Of a stretch of DNA of 64,000 nt, positions 39,693 to 48,305 are shown in pieces. The DNA is from Planctomycetota bacterium (lineage in GTDB: Bacteria > Planctomycetota > SZUA-567 > H5-PLA8): positions 910,288 through 974,287 of the forward strand of contig JAOSKN010000002.1 of assembly GCA_027493525.1 (NCBI GenBank). Reading direction: 5' to 3'. Each line of letters starts with the position of its first letter. The stretch's first letter is position 1. The translations under genes were made by a program, and so were the position numbers. The notes under the pieces were generated by a model, which made no database searches, was not told the origin of the DNA, and saw nothing but the letters and a program-made list of their open reading frames with translations.

Positions 39693-39763
39693 CGGGGGAG
39701 GGATTCGAACCCACGACCCGCGGATTATGATTCCGCTGCTCTGACCAGCTGAGCTACCCCGCC
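39687..39763 (-). tRNA. tRNA-Met (anticodon CAT, elongator-like)
   Basis: Complete 77-base cloverleaf on the minus strand with encoded CCA. Acceptor GGCGGGG with CCCCGCT (a G-T first pair), D-arm GCTC/GAGC, anticodon arm GCGGA-ATCATAA-TCCGC, T-arm GTGGG-TTCGAAT-CCCTC as read with one G-T pair. The G1-T72 pair and the loop argue against initiator tRNA. A tRNA-Ile with lysidine-modified CAT cannot be excluded from sequence alone. Confidence 0.92.
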
Positions 39764-39911
39764 ACCTTTACTAACAATGGTTTACAAGAATTACAATGTT
39801 GCAACAACCATTACTACATATACCTCTTGAAACCCTAATGACGGCCGGGTAAATGGCCAGCGGACTCGACATCCGTAATTCCGTGCGGCATCCGCAAGGG
39901 AGCGGTGCGCC

Positions 39912-40754
39912 ATGAGGCGAGTGGGCGATACCTACGTACATGTCTTCCGCCATCCCTTACTGAAAAAGGTCGTCTCTCGCGGCCTTGGAACGGACGATGA
40001 GGCCTTAGCTGTCTGTATCATTGACGACTTAAAGCTCCTTTGCAAGCGAAAGGACCTTCTGGCAACTCCCGACCCTGGGGTGTTGAAAAGCTACAAGTAC
40101 AGGGCCGTGGAATGCATCTTTGGGAGAGATCGGACAAAGGAACTGCTCGGCAGTCCCCCGACGATAGCAGCGAGATTCAGCGAGACGCTCAACAACACGA
40201 TTGAAGAAGCGACCACAGGTGCACTGCTTGAGCCGGATACGGACCCGAACTTTGATTTGGACGATGAAGAATCCTTGGAGCGTTCCAGAGCGAAAGCCCT
40301 CTCCAGGGTTGGTGCTGATTTTGAACGAAGGCTTATCAAGGAAAAAGTGGTCGAGGAGCTTCAGAAAAGGCTGGATGACGCGAACCAGGACAACGTGAAC
40401 CTGCGCCGTGCGCTGGATCTACAAACTGAGAAAGTAAAGCACCTCGAAGCGGATGGAAATGTACACGTATTGGCGACTGTGGAAGCGGCGATCAAGGCGT
40501 CGCTTTACCACGAGTCCGCATTTACCAGTCTGCGGACTCATGAGACATGCGTGGTCCGCAGGCAGTACATATCGCGCCCCACCGACCCCGGACCTTCGTG
40601 CTGCTCGGCGAGCACGACCAGGTCGGCGATCACGTCGCCGGCGCACATGCGCGCACCGCAACGGAGAGCCGGGGCGGGCTATCGCGAGGCCGAGGTCTTG
40701 TTGAGGTATGGGCAGGCTGCGGTTAAGCACCCTGTCGTTCCGACGAACCCTTGA
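39912..40754 (+). CDS. Unknown protein in low-GC stretch beside tRNA-Met; C-terminal part probably not native
   Basis: 280 residues as read. The first ~190 look like a real protein of lower GC than its neighbours: GDTYVHVFRHPLLKKVVSRGLGTDDEALAV resembles the arm-binding start of tyrosine recombinases (YVxxFxxP...xxSLGTxDxxxA), though no catalytic domain follows; residues about 140-175 are a coiled coil (VVEELQKRLDDANQDNVNLRRAL). After about residue 215 the composition changes to GC-rich Arg/Ser/Thr sequence without fold-like pattern, and it overlaps the end of the PAP2 gene. I suspect a truncated gene joined to unrelated sequence near 40565. Located 149 bases from the 5' side of tRNA-Met. Confidence 0.45.
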   Translation: MRRVGDTYVHVFRHPLLKKVVSRGLGTDDEALAVCIIDDLKLLCKRKDLLATPDPGVLKSYKYRAVECIFGRDRTKELLGSPPTIAARFSETLNNTIEEATTGALLEPDTDPNFDLDDEESLERSRAKALSRVGADFERRLIKEKVVEELQKRLDDANQDNVNLRRALDLQTEKVKHLEADGNVHVLATVEAAIKASLYHESAFTSLRTHETCVVRRQYISRPTDPGPSCCSASTTRSAITSPAHMRAPQRRAGAGYREAEVLLRYGQAAVKHPVVPTNP

Positions 40755-41775
40755 ACAGCCATCTGGAGAAGACGCTGACAACGGCGGCCATCCCAAGGCC
40801 TGCAATTCCGTCCACTAGATAATGCCATCCCGTGACGCATGAGCCGATTAGCATAAGTAGTACATAAATCCACGCTGCCCAACGGACCCTTGCCCTGGTC
40901 CCGGAAAGGAAGAGGGCATACAAGGCTACCAACCCCACATGCAAGGATGGGAAGGCCGACATGCCTTCGTACATATGGACTCGGTACTGCATGGGATTCG
41001 CAAGAAAATGACGGTATCCGGTCCAGACCGTTGCTTGGATCGAGTGCGCCGCCGGCATATTCAATCCGGCAAAGACCTCCGGCGTCACAAAGACAGGCCC
41101 CAAACTGGGCAAGGTCAAAACAATCGCGATGTGCGCAACCCACATCAGGAGGAAGGCAAACAGGAAGGCGTGCGACATTTGCCGATCCGCCGCCAGAAGG
41201 AAATACGCCACCAGGGGAAGTTTGACAAAATACCAGGAGACGTACAGCAGATCGAAGAAGCGTGCCACCACCGAAGCGGAAAAAAGCCTCGAACCCGCCA
41301 GTGCCGCAACCGGATCGTTTCCCAGTCCTAACCCGCGATCCATCCAGGCGAAGACGGCATCGTGAATCGCAAGATTAATCGCGGGCACCCGCTGCTGAAG
41401 GTTGGTGTGGATCACCGTGGCGGCATGGAAGAGTACGATCGCCGCCAGCACCTCCAGCGCCGTTCTTCCAAGCGCGTAGGGCGCCAAGACGCGACGGGTC
41501 AACGCCGGCAGCGAAAGATTCAATCCTTCTCGCCGCTTCAAACGCAGGTCCTCTCCGACCACCCGAAAGGCCAGGAAAAACACGCTCCAGAAAAGCATCG
41601 TCCCCGCATACACGGCCAGGCAGTAGGGCGCGTAAGCGGGAGAGAGATCCAGTCGGAAACCGGAGCGTCCAGCGATCAGGTTGGCCGCAAGGGCGAAAAC
41701 GGCGACGAGCGCGACGGAAGGAACCAGATACCCCGGCCAGCAGCGTAAGGACCCATCTGGCTTCATGCCGCTCAT
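40723..41775 (-). CDS. PAP2-superfamily membrane protein (lipid phosphatase or phosphotransferase type)
   Basis: 350 residues from the ATG at 41775 (41766 is an equal alternative; the frame upstream overlaps the divergent gene's leader). About six or seven membrane helices. The PAP2 signature is in the C-terminal half: MYEGMSAFPSLHVGLVALY (SxH motif, near residue 275) and GWHYLVDGIAGLG (the final His motif, near 325). The layout, with the long N-terminal part, resembles inositol-phosphoceramide-synthase-like (Aur1-type) PAP2 proteins, which move phospho-headgroups between lipids. The N-terminal acidic-basic cytosolic loop VGEDLRLKRREGLN is unusual. Divergent from the GT-C gene. Confidence 0.85.
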   Translation of the reverse strand: MSGMKPDGSLRCWPGYLVPSVALVAVFALAANLIAGRSGFRLDLSPAYAPYCLAVYAGTMLFWSVFFLAFRVVGEDLRLKRREGLNLSLPALTRRVLAPYALGRTALEVLAAIVLFHAATVIHTNLQQRVPAINLAIHDAVFAWMDRGLGLGNDPVAALAGSRLFSASVVARFFDLLYVSWYFVKLPLVAYFLLAADRQMSHAFLFAFLLMWVAHIAIVLTLPSLGPVFVTPEVFAGLNMPAAHSIQATVWTGYRHFLANPMQYRVHMYEGMSAFPSLHVGLVALYALFLSGTRARVRWAAWIYVLLMLIGSCVTGWHYLVDGIAGLGMAAVVSVFSRWLFKGSSERQGA

Positions 41776-41863
41776 TCCCGAGGTAAATTCCGCCCGTGGC
41801 CGATCTTTGCCGGTTGCATTATTCTTGTCGCCGACACGGCTTTCCGCCGAAGGAGCACGCAAC

Positions 41864-43411
41864 GTGGACGCGACAGAAACTCGACCTCTGCCCACGTGGC
41901 TCGAGCTCGCCCTGCGTGCGCGGATTTGGGCGCCGTTCTGCTTTCTCTATTTCGCCTTGCTTTTCACATGGGCTGAAACGGCCCCTGGGGGGCTTTACGA
42001 GTCTGACGGCTATTTTCACGCCCGTTACGCGCAACTTTTCCCCGAGCGCGGCCTGACGCGCGAGTTTCCATGGACGCAGGCGAGCACATGGCGGGGAAAT
42101 TTCTGCGACAAAGAGTTTCTGTATCACATGCTGCTGGTCCCCTTCTGCCGCAATCCAATAGAACCGATCAAGGGCGCCCAAATATTGGCCGTGATCCTGG
42201 CCCTCGCCGTACTCGTCGCGCAATATTATCTGCTGCGCCTGCATCATGTGCCACACCCCCTGCTCTGTACATTGATTTTTGCAAGCTTGAGCGGCGCCGT
42301 ATTGCTTCGTCTGGGCATGATTCGATCCCACGTCCTGAGCATGCTGCTATTTCAAGTCGGCCTGCACTTGATGCTCGACAAGCGATGGAAGGCGCTGGCC
42401 GCATTGGGATTCATCTACGCCTGGAGCTACACCTTCCCCTGGGTTTTGCCGCTTACCGCCGCGATTTTCGCATTGGGACACGGGGTGAGTCGAGGCGAGT
42501 GGCGCCTGCGCCCGCCCGCGGCTGCACTGGCAGGCGTGACGGTGGGTTCGATCTTGCATCCGTACTTTCCAGGCACACTGGAGAACTTCCTGACCTATAT
42601 ACAGGTGATCGCACTCAGCGCATCCGGTCGAGTTCAGTCGGGCGTAACGTTGGGCAACGAGCTTTATGCCTTAACGCCCGGTGAATTCCTGCGCAACTTC
42701 CCTCTCCTTACACTGCTGCAGACGGTGGGTTTTGCCTGGGCGTTACTCCGCTTCAAAGCACGCTTAAGGCCGGAGAGCATCGCGACGATGGGCGTGGCCT
42801 GGTTCTGGTTTGCAGGCTGCCTGCTGATGCCGCGGCTGATCGAGTACGCAGCCCCCGCTACCGCCTTGGCCGCCGGCTTCTTGCTCCGCGATCTTCTGGC
42901 AGGGGTGAACCTGCGCGCGGCGTTTACCGGCCCGAAGCGCGTTCCGTGGCTGGTCGGCTTGGCCGCCGCCGCGACGATTCTCGCCGGCGCACACTCCAGT
43001 TCGGTAAGCACGTTTGTCGCCACGGTTCAGGATCGGCCGCCGCGGCGTTTTTCCGGCGCGGCGGGATGGATGAAGCGGCATCTCGAACCCGGAGAGACGA
43101 TCATGAACCTGTGGTGGGACGATTTTCCGGAACTCTATTACGACGCGCCCGAGCAACACTATCTCTGCGGGCTCGATCCGACCTACATGCTGCGCTGGAA
43201 CGAAGTCGTGACGCGGCGTCTGGAAGCGATGCGCGCGAGAAAACGCGGCTTGGATGGGGCATGGCTCTTGGACTCTTTCGGTTCGAGATTGCTGATCCTG
43301 CGCCGGCCGGCGGCGGATGCATACCCCGAGTTGCGCGGCAAAGGCTGGAAGACGCTCTACGAGGACGAGCATGCGGCGCTTTTCCATTACGAAGGTTTGG
43401 CGGAAGATTGA
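41864..43411 (+). CDS. Polytopic membrane protein resembling GT-C glycosyltransferases
   Basis: 515 residues from a GTG at 41864 with AAGGAG nine bases upstream. N-terminal helix, then a first periplasmic loop with YESDGYFHARYAQ, which looks like the acidic DxD/ExD-type site of GT-C enzymes (STT3, PMT, ArnT relatives). About nine or ten further helices follow; the final ~110 residues are a soluble domain (WMKRHLEPGETIMNLWWDDFPELYYDAPEQ) like the periplasmic domain of related proteins. Likely a lipid-linked sugar transferase; substrate unknown. The 3' end overlaps the convergent FHA gene by 25 bases. Confidence 0.72.
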   Translation: MDATETRPLPTWLELALRARIWAPFCFLYFALLFTWAETAPGGLYESDGYFHARYAQLFPERGLTREFPWTQASTWRGNFCDKEFLYHMLLVPFCRNPIEPIKGAQILAVILALAVLVAQYYLLRLHHVPHPLLCTLIFASLSGAVLLRLGMIRSHVLSMLLFQVGLHLMLDKRWKALAALGFIYAWSYTFPWVLPLTAAIFALGHGVSRGEWRLRPPAAALAGVTVGSILHPYFPGTLENFLTYIQVIALSASGRVQSGVTLGNELYALTPGEFLRNFPLLTLLQTVGFAWALLRFKARLRPESIATMGVAWFWFAGCLLMPRLIEYAAPATALAAGFLLRDLLAGVNLRAAFTGPKRVPWLVGLAAAATILAGAHSSSVSTFVATVQDRPPRRFSGAAGWMKRHLEPGETIMNLWWDDFPELYYDAPEQHYLCGLDPTYMLRWNEVVTRRLEAMRARKRGLDGAWLLDSFGSRLLILRRPAADAYPELRGKGWKTLYEDEHAALFHYEGLAED

Positions 43412-44421
43412 GTCTGCGGGAAATAGAGCTGGCTCCGAAGGCTTTCGGGCAGGAACACTCTCCCCTCCAACCGGCGCAGCCGGACTTCAAAATACGCATA
43501 CTCCTTCGACCGCTCCTCGCTGAAGCGGTCCTGGAACATGGTCATGATTCGCCGGCAGCAGAAAGCCGCCTGTTCGAGATCGCCCACGCCCAGGGCCTGA
43601 TTGTAGGCGGCCACGTATTTCTTGAGCTGAAATCCGAGGTAATTCTGGCAGTTCGTGAGGACTTCATCCGCTTTATCCGCCCGGAACGGCTGTTTTAACG
43701 CATCCGTCTCGCCCCAAGCGTAGGCCTTGGCCCGCCGCATCTCCAGGATCGCGGAAAACGCATTGGCCGGGTCTAGCGCAATGTTTTCAAAGCAATGACT
43801 GGCGCGCCGGTAGTGAACCAGAGCGAGGTCCTTGTCGACCGGCGTGTCCTCGGCGAAGCCGCGCTCGTTCCAATCCACGTAATCGCCTTTACGCGGTAGT
43901 ACCGGCTTGGCGGATTGAGTGACCAGGTTAGGCAGGGCGGTTTCGGCCCGCGGCGGGAACGCGAGCACCACGCCGGCCACAACCGTCAGGACCACCGCTA
44001 CCAGGACCAACTCCGGGGCCACTTCCTTCCAATTGGCGGCGCGAGTCCCCCAGGTACGCTTGCGGACGAAGGTGAGCACGGTGCCGCCGATCCGGATGCG
44101 ATCGCCGGCCACCAGGACGTGCCCCGTTTGCAGCGCTTTCTCGTTTACGAAGGTGCCGCTCACGCTTTCCGAGTCGTATACCACGTAGGAGTCGCCTTCC
44201 AACTGGAGGTAGGCGTGCATGCGGGAGACTTGAATGTCGTTGGCCAGGACGACGGAGGCCCGTTCCGGATCGCTCCCGATGGTAACTCTGAGGCCGGAGA
44301 GCACGATCTCTGCATTGGCCTGGAGCGAGGGCCCCTCCAGGACGCGGAGCAGGCAGTGCGCTTCCGTGGTATCGGGGGACGGTGGATCAGCCGCGGTTTG
44401 TGTCTGGACGGCGTCGGTCAT
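43387..44421 (-). CDS. FHA-domain membrane protein, last gene of the Tad locus
   Basis: 344 residues. FHA domain at about 25-110: VTIGSDPERASVV, VSRMHAYLQLE and SVSGTFVNE. The Arg of the usual GR motif is Ser here, while the SxxH motif is kept, so phospho-Thr binding may be altered. One transmembrane helix at about 138-155 (LVLVAVVLTVVAGVVLAF) places the C-terminal 190 residues outside; these are helical and TPR-like (LALVHYRRASHCFENIALDPANAFSAIL, NQALGVGDLEQAAFCCRRIM). The layout FHA-TM-helical domain repeats that of the larger FHA protein at 48306. It starts 32 bases after tadC and is convergent with the GT-C gene. Confidence 0.85.
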   Translation of the reverse strand: MTDAVQTQTAADPPSPDTTEAHCLLRVLEGPSLQANAEIVLSGLRVTIGSDPERASVVLANDIQVSRMHAYLQLEGDSYVVYDSESVSGTFVNEKALQTGHVLVAGDRIRIGGTVLTFVRKRTWGTRAANWKEVAPELVLVAVVLTVVAGVVLAFPPRAETALPNLVTQSAKPVLPRKGDYVDWNERGFAEDTPVDKDLALVHYRRASHCFENIALDPANAFSAILEMRRAKAYAWGETDALKQPFRADKADEVLTNCQNYLGFQLKKYVAAYNQALGVGDLEQAAFCCRRIMTMFQDRFSEERSKEYAYFEVRLRRLEGRVFLPESLRSQLYFPQTQSSAKPS

Positions 44422-44452
44422 GGAAAAAAGTCCTCCCAGCCGGAATCTCCGG

Positions 44453-45343
44453 CTATCCGGCCATCAGGGTCATGAACAGGCGTATGGCGATTGGACCGAG
44501 GATCATCAGGAACATGCAGGGGAAGACAAACAGGATCAGGGGTACGACCATCAGGGTGGCGGCGCGCTTGGCTTTTTCCCGCAGTTCCTGCATGCGTTTG
44601 TTCTTGATAAAGGCGCTCTGGGAGCGCAGTACTTCCACCAGGCCAGTGCCCATCTCGTCGGCGCGGATGAGCGCTCCGGTGAGTGCGGAGATTTCAGCCA
44701 GCAGCACGCGGCTCTTGAGCTTCAGGAGCGCCTCCTTACGGCTGGCGCCGGCGCGGATGGCCGCCAACAGCAGCCGGAGTTCGTCGCGCAGCGGCCTGTC
44801 GGGGAACTGTTCGATGATATTCTGGATCGCGAAGACGAAATCGGCGCCCGCCTGCACGCTCAGCGTAAGCAGGTCCATCATGTAAGGCAGGTCTTTCCGG
44901 ATGCTCTTGAGACGCTTGCTCCGCGCGGCGCCGATGCGCGCGATGGGCACGCAGAATCCGAACAAGGCCATGACCAATCCAACGGGAAGCGTAGGATCTA
45001 TTACCAGCAGGTATGCCGCGCCGCAAAAGAGCGCCCAGACTTCCTGGGCCGCCAGGAAGGACTCGAAGGTGTACACGTCCTCCGAGGCGCTCTCGCGGAT
45101 CAACCGGTCGATATAATTCCGATACCGCGGCGTGGGTACGAACGTGTTCACAAAAGCCAGACGGGCGAGCAGTTCCATCCGGTAGCGGGTCAGGAACGAG
45201 CGCGTTCTGGCGGCGCCCGCAGCCATGTCCTTGCGCTCCAAACCGGAAAAGATCCGGGTGAGCGCCAGGACCAGGAGGAAGATACCGGCAAAAATGAGCC
45301 AGTTCGACCCGGCGAAAAAAATCCCATCCGACCAAGGAGGCAT
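44453..45343 (-). CDS. tadC: Tad pilus inner-membrane protein TadC
   Basis: 296 residues, type II secretion F-domain protein. An N-terminal helix (11-29), then a cytosolic region, two helices around 110-135, the GspF/T2SSF core (RKDLPYMMDLLTLSVQAGADFVFAIQNI to LIRADEMGTGLVEVLRSQSAFIKNKRMQELREKAKRAA) and a C-terminal pair of helices. It forms the inner-membrane platform with TadB for the CpaF motor. It begins four bases after tadB, so the two are translationally close, as in other tad operons. Confidence 0.92.
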   Translation of the reverse strand: MPPWSDGIFFAGSNWLIFAGIFLLVLALTRIFSGLERKDMAAGAARTRSFLTRYRMELLARLAFVNTFVPTPRYRNYIDRLIRESASEDVYTFESFLAAQEVWALFCGAAYLLVIDPTLPVGLVMALFGFCVPIARIGAARSKRLKSIRKDLPYMMDLLTLSVQAGADFVFAIQNIIEQFPDRPLRDELRLLLAAIRAGASRKEALLKLKSRVLLAEISALTGALIRADEMGTGLVEVLRSQSAFIKNKRMQELREKAKRAATLMVVPLILFVFPCMFLMILGPIAIRLFMTLMAG

Positions 45344-45346
45344 TGG

Positions 45347-46202
45347 TCAATCCTCGATCTTCAGCATTTCGTTGATCACGATGGCTCCGATCAGCTCCAG
45401 TACGATGACCGCGCCGACGATCAGATTCCCGATCCAATGGGTGATCAGCGGCTCCATCAAGTCCGGGTTGATGAGCGCCAGGATGCCCGCGACGCCAAAG
45501 GGCATCGCCGCCATCATCAAGCCCTGCAGGCGGCCCTCGGCGGTCAGGGCGCGCAATTCTCCCCGCAATTCAATGTTGCGCCGGATGGTATCGGCGATGG
45601 AATCGCTCATCTCGGCCAGGTTCCCGCCCAACTTCAGGCAGGTGGTCACGGCGGTGACGAAGAGCCTAACCGACTCCAGCGGCACGCGGTCGGACAGTTC
45701 CCTGAAGCCCTGTTCGGTGCGGCCCAGTTGTATCTCGCGGCGCAACATACCGAACTCCTCGGACAACGGCTCCTCGGTCTCCTCGGCAATCTTGGCGACC
45801 GCCATCGGCAGAGAGATGCCCGCGCGGAGGGTGCTGGCGAGCAAGGCCAGCGCCTCCGGGAACTGTTCTTCGAACCGCGCCAGGCGTTTGGCGTGTGCCC
45901 GTCGCCGAATGAAGTAGGGCGCGGCCATGCACAGGCCGGCCAGGATGAAGGCCACGAGGATGCTGCCCAGAAAAAATCGTGCTGAGCGCGGCGCACAGGA
46001 TGGCCAGGGCGGCCGAGAGATGCAACTGCGCGCGCAAGCTGACGCCGAGCAGGATGTTTCCGACTTGTTTTCGAGACCGCTCCGAGAAGTAGGTCGTGCG
46101 CGACTCGCTCCGGAACTGGTTCATGGCTCCGGCGGCCAGCCGCATCAGGGCGAAGACGCCCACCGCGGTCATCGCGTACATTCCCATTGCCATCGCGTTC
46201 AT
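45347..46202 (-). CDS. tadB: Tad pilus inner-membrane protein TadB, frameshifted
   Basis: The N-terminal 75 residues (MNAMAMGMYAMTAVGVFALMRLAAG ...) are read from the ATG at 46202, which has GGGAGC upstream, and the remaining ~210 (from LGSILVAFILAGL) in another frame ending at 45347. Removing one T from the T-run 45971-45976 (A on plus) joins them: STIFLGSILVAFILAGLCM. The result is 284 residues, the normal TadB size, with FEEQFPEALALLASTLRAGISLPMAV and LGGNLAEMSDSIADTIR of the F domain. Partner of TadC. A gene caller would give only the shorter frame starting at 45955. Confidence 0.88.
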
Positions 46203-46215
46203 GGGCGCTCCCGCA

Positions 46216-48300
46216 TCACCTATGAGTCGGCGCCGCCGGCCGAAAAATCTCCATCGGCACGGCCACACCGACCTCCTTGAGTCGCTCGACAAACTTGGGC
46301 ACCATGCCGGTTCCGGTGAAGTAACCCACGATCTTTCGGTTGGCGTCGAACCCCGTCTGCTTGAACTCGAAAATGGGCTGCATCAGAATGTTTCCGGATT
46401 CCATTCCGGTAACTTCGGAGATCATCATCACCTTTCGACTTCCGTCCGCCAGGCGGGACTGCTGCACGATCAAATTCACCGCCGCCGCGATCTGCTGGCG
46501 AACCACGGAGATCGGAAGATCCAATCCCGCCATCAGGCACATGCTTTCGATACGCGTCACCGCCTCGCGAGTGTTATTGGCGTGAACGGTGGTCATGGAT
46601 CCTTCATGGCCGGTATTCATGGCTTGCAGCATGTCGAACGCTTCGCCTGCGCGGCATTCGCCCACGATGATCCGATCGGGCCGCATGCGCAGGCAGTTTC
46701 TCACCAGATCGCGGATGGTGACCGCGCCCTTGCCCTCGATGTTGGCCGGACGCGACTCCAGACGAACAACATGCTGCTGCTGAAGGCGTAATTCCGCAGA
46801 ATCCTCCACGGTAATCACCCGTTCATGGGAAGGGATATAGCGCGAGAGCATGTTGAGCAGAGTGGTTTTCCCGGAGCCGGTGCCGCCGGATACGATGGTG
46901 TTCTGCTTATAGGTCACGCCCAATTCGAGAAACTTGACGAGATCCGGCGTCAGGGCGCCGAACTTGATCAAGTCATTCGCGGTCAGGTGCTTGGACGGGA
47001 ATTTTCGGATGGTAAGCGTGGCGCCATTCAGGGCCAGCGGCGGGATGATGGCGTGCACGCGAGATCCGTCGTCCAGGCGCGTATCCACGTAAGGCACGCT
47101 CTCGTCGATGCGCCGGTTCTTGGCTGCCACGATCCGCTCGATGATCTTGCGCAGGAAAACGTCCGAGATGAATTTGACCGTAGTGAGCGTCAGGATGCCC
47201 TTCTGCTCCACGAAAACCCTGTCCGGCCCGTTACACATGATCTCGGTGACGGTTTGGTCCGCCAGGAGGTCTTCCAGGGGGCCTAACCCGATGAACTCCG
47301 CAACGCACTCCTCCGCCAACCGAGTGCGCTCCACGATGCCCTCAAAGGGGTAAGCCGCCGCCTCCAGGATTTTGAGGACGACCTTTAGAGCCTCCTTGCG
47401 CATCTCGTCCTCGGCGGCGCCCCGGCGCTCCAATTCCGCCACATTAAGCCGATGCTCGAACTCGGGCCAGACTCGCTTGAGAATGAAGCGCCGGCGCGCT
47501 TGCGCGAAGGAGTCGGCATCCTGGTTCTTCAACACCAAGGTCTGTGCCTGGCGCTGAAGCTTGATGCTGTACTCGCCTACCCCAATCACCGCATCGTTGC
47601 CCGCGCGCGCGGATTGCCCCGGCAGAAGGGGCGCGCCGGAAAGCGTGACCGTGCCCTGGCTGGAACGATTGCGTACCAGCACCGCGGTGGGGCCGACCTC
47701 CAGTTCGAGGTGCGTGTCTTCCACCCCTGGACCATCCAGAACCAAGTCGTGCCCCGCCGCACGGCCCGCCAGATAGGGGCGGCTCCGGCTGGTGATCTCC
47801 GCCCGGATGATCTTTCCGTCCGGCGCTTCCACCTGGACCTTGTAGGCCACCTTGGGCATGCCATCGATTTCGCCAGGAATCGCCGCGCCGGCCGATCTCG
47901 GCGCGGCCGCATCGTGGTCCGCATCCGCGACGGGACTGCCTCCGTGCGTGGCCCGGTTGCCCTGGGCGAAAGGGGCTTCGGCCACGACCGCAACCCCATC
48001 CGGCGCGCCTGTAGCCGCCGTTTCGTCTTCATAGACCAAAACCGTCGCGCCGATCTGGATCTGGTCGCCATGCTTGAGAGGATGGCTGGCAATTCGCGCG
48101 CCATTCACCAGGGTCCCGTTTGAACTTCCCATGTCTTCCAGCATAAAACCCTCGCCCATCCGGGCGACTCTCGCATGGACCCGGGACGATCGCGGCTCAT
48201 GGATATACACGGCGTTTTCGTTATGTCGGCCAATGGTAACTTCGCCGGTCAGGGGAAAGACCCGATCGCCGGAAGGAGCGTGCAGGACGAGGCGGGGCAT
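46216..48300 (-). CDS. tadA: FHA-CpaF fusion: Tad pilus ATPase TadA with N-terminal FHA domain(s)
   Basis: 694 residues from the ATG at 48300. Residues 1-95 are a canonical FHA domain ([20 protein letters not shown] and [10 protein letters not shown]; the GR, SxxH and NG motifs intact). After an Ala-rich linker, residues about 155-245 look like a second, degenerate FHA ([33 protein letters not shown]). The CpaF ATPase follows: N-terminal domain with [16 protein letters not shown], Walker [22 protein letters not shown], Walker B-type [17 protein letters not shown] and [14 protein letters not shown]. It powers pilin export from the cytosol. It lies 13 bases before tadB and 5 after the FHA gene, tightly coupled. 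Confidence 0.94.
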   Translation of the reverse strand: MPRLVLHAPSGDRVFPLTGEVTIGRHNENAVYIHEPRSSRVHARVARMGEGFMLEDMGSSNGTLVNGARIASHPLKHGDQIQIGATVLVYEDETAATGAPDGVAVVAEAPFAQGNRATHGGSPVADADHDAAAPRSAGAAIPGEIDGMPKVAYKVQVEAPDGKIIRAEITSRSRPYLAGRAAGHDLVLDGPGVEDTHLELEVGPTAVLVRNRSSQGTVTLSGAPLLPGQSARAGNDAVIGVGEYSIKLQRQAQTLVLKNQDADSFAQARRRFILKRVWPEFEHRLNVAELERRGAAEDEMRKEALKVVLKILEAAAYPFEGIVERTRLAEECVAEFIGLGPLEDLLADQTVTEIMCNGPDRVFVEQKGILTLTTVKFISDVFLRKIIERIVAAKNRRIDESVPYVDTRLDDGSRVHAIIPPLALNGATLTIRKFPSKHLTANDLIKFGALTPDLVKFLELGVTYKQNTIVSGGTGSGKTTLLNMLSRYIPSHERVITVEDSAELRLQQQHVVRLESRPANIEGKGAVTIRDLVRNCLRMRPDRIIVGECRAGEAFDMLQAMNTGHEGSMTTVHANNTREAVTRIESMCLMAGLDLPISVVRQQIAAAVNLIVQQSRLADGSRKVMMISEVTGMESGNILMQPIFEFKQTGFDANRKIVGYFTGTGMVPKFVERLKEVGVAVPMEIFRPAAPTHR

Positions 48301-48305
48301 GGCGG

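Noticed and set aside
39687-39763. tRNA-Ile with CAT anticodon (lysidine type)
   Set aside because: Overall sequence is closer to elongator tRNA-Met; the identity cannot be settled without the genome's full tRNA set, so Met is kept as default.
40560-40722. Insertion-sequence remnant in the GC-rich stretch between the unknown gene and the PAP2 gene
   Set aside because: No terminal inverted repeat, target duplication or transposase motif visible in any frame.
45971-45976. Programmed ribosomal frameshifting in tadB
   Set aside because: A T6 run could slip, but there is no slippery heptamer, stimulatory structure or known precedent in tadB, and several unrelated genes in the window show similar homopolymer shifts.
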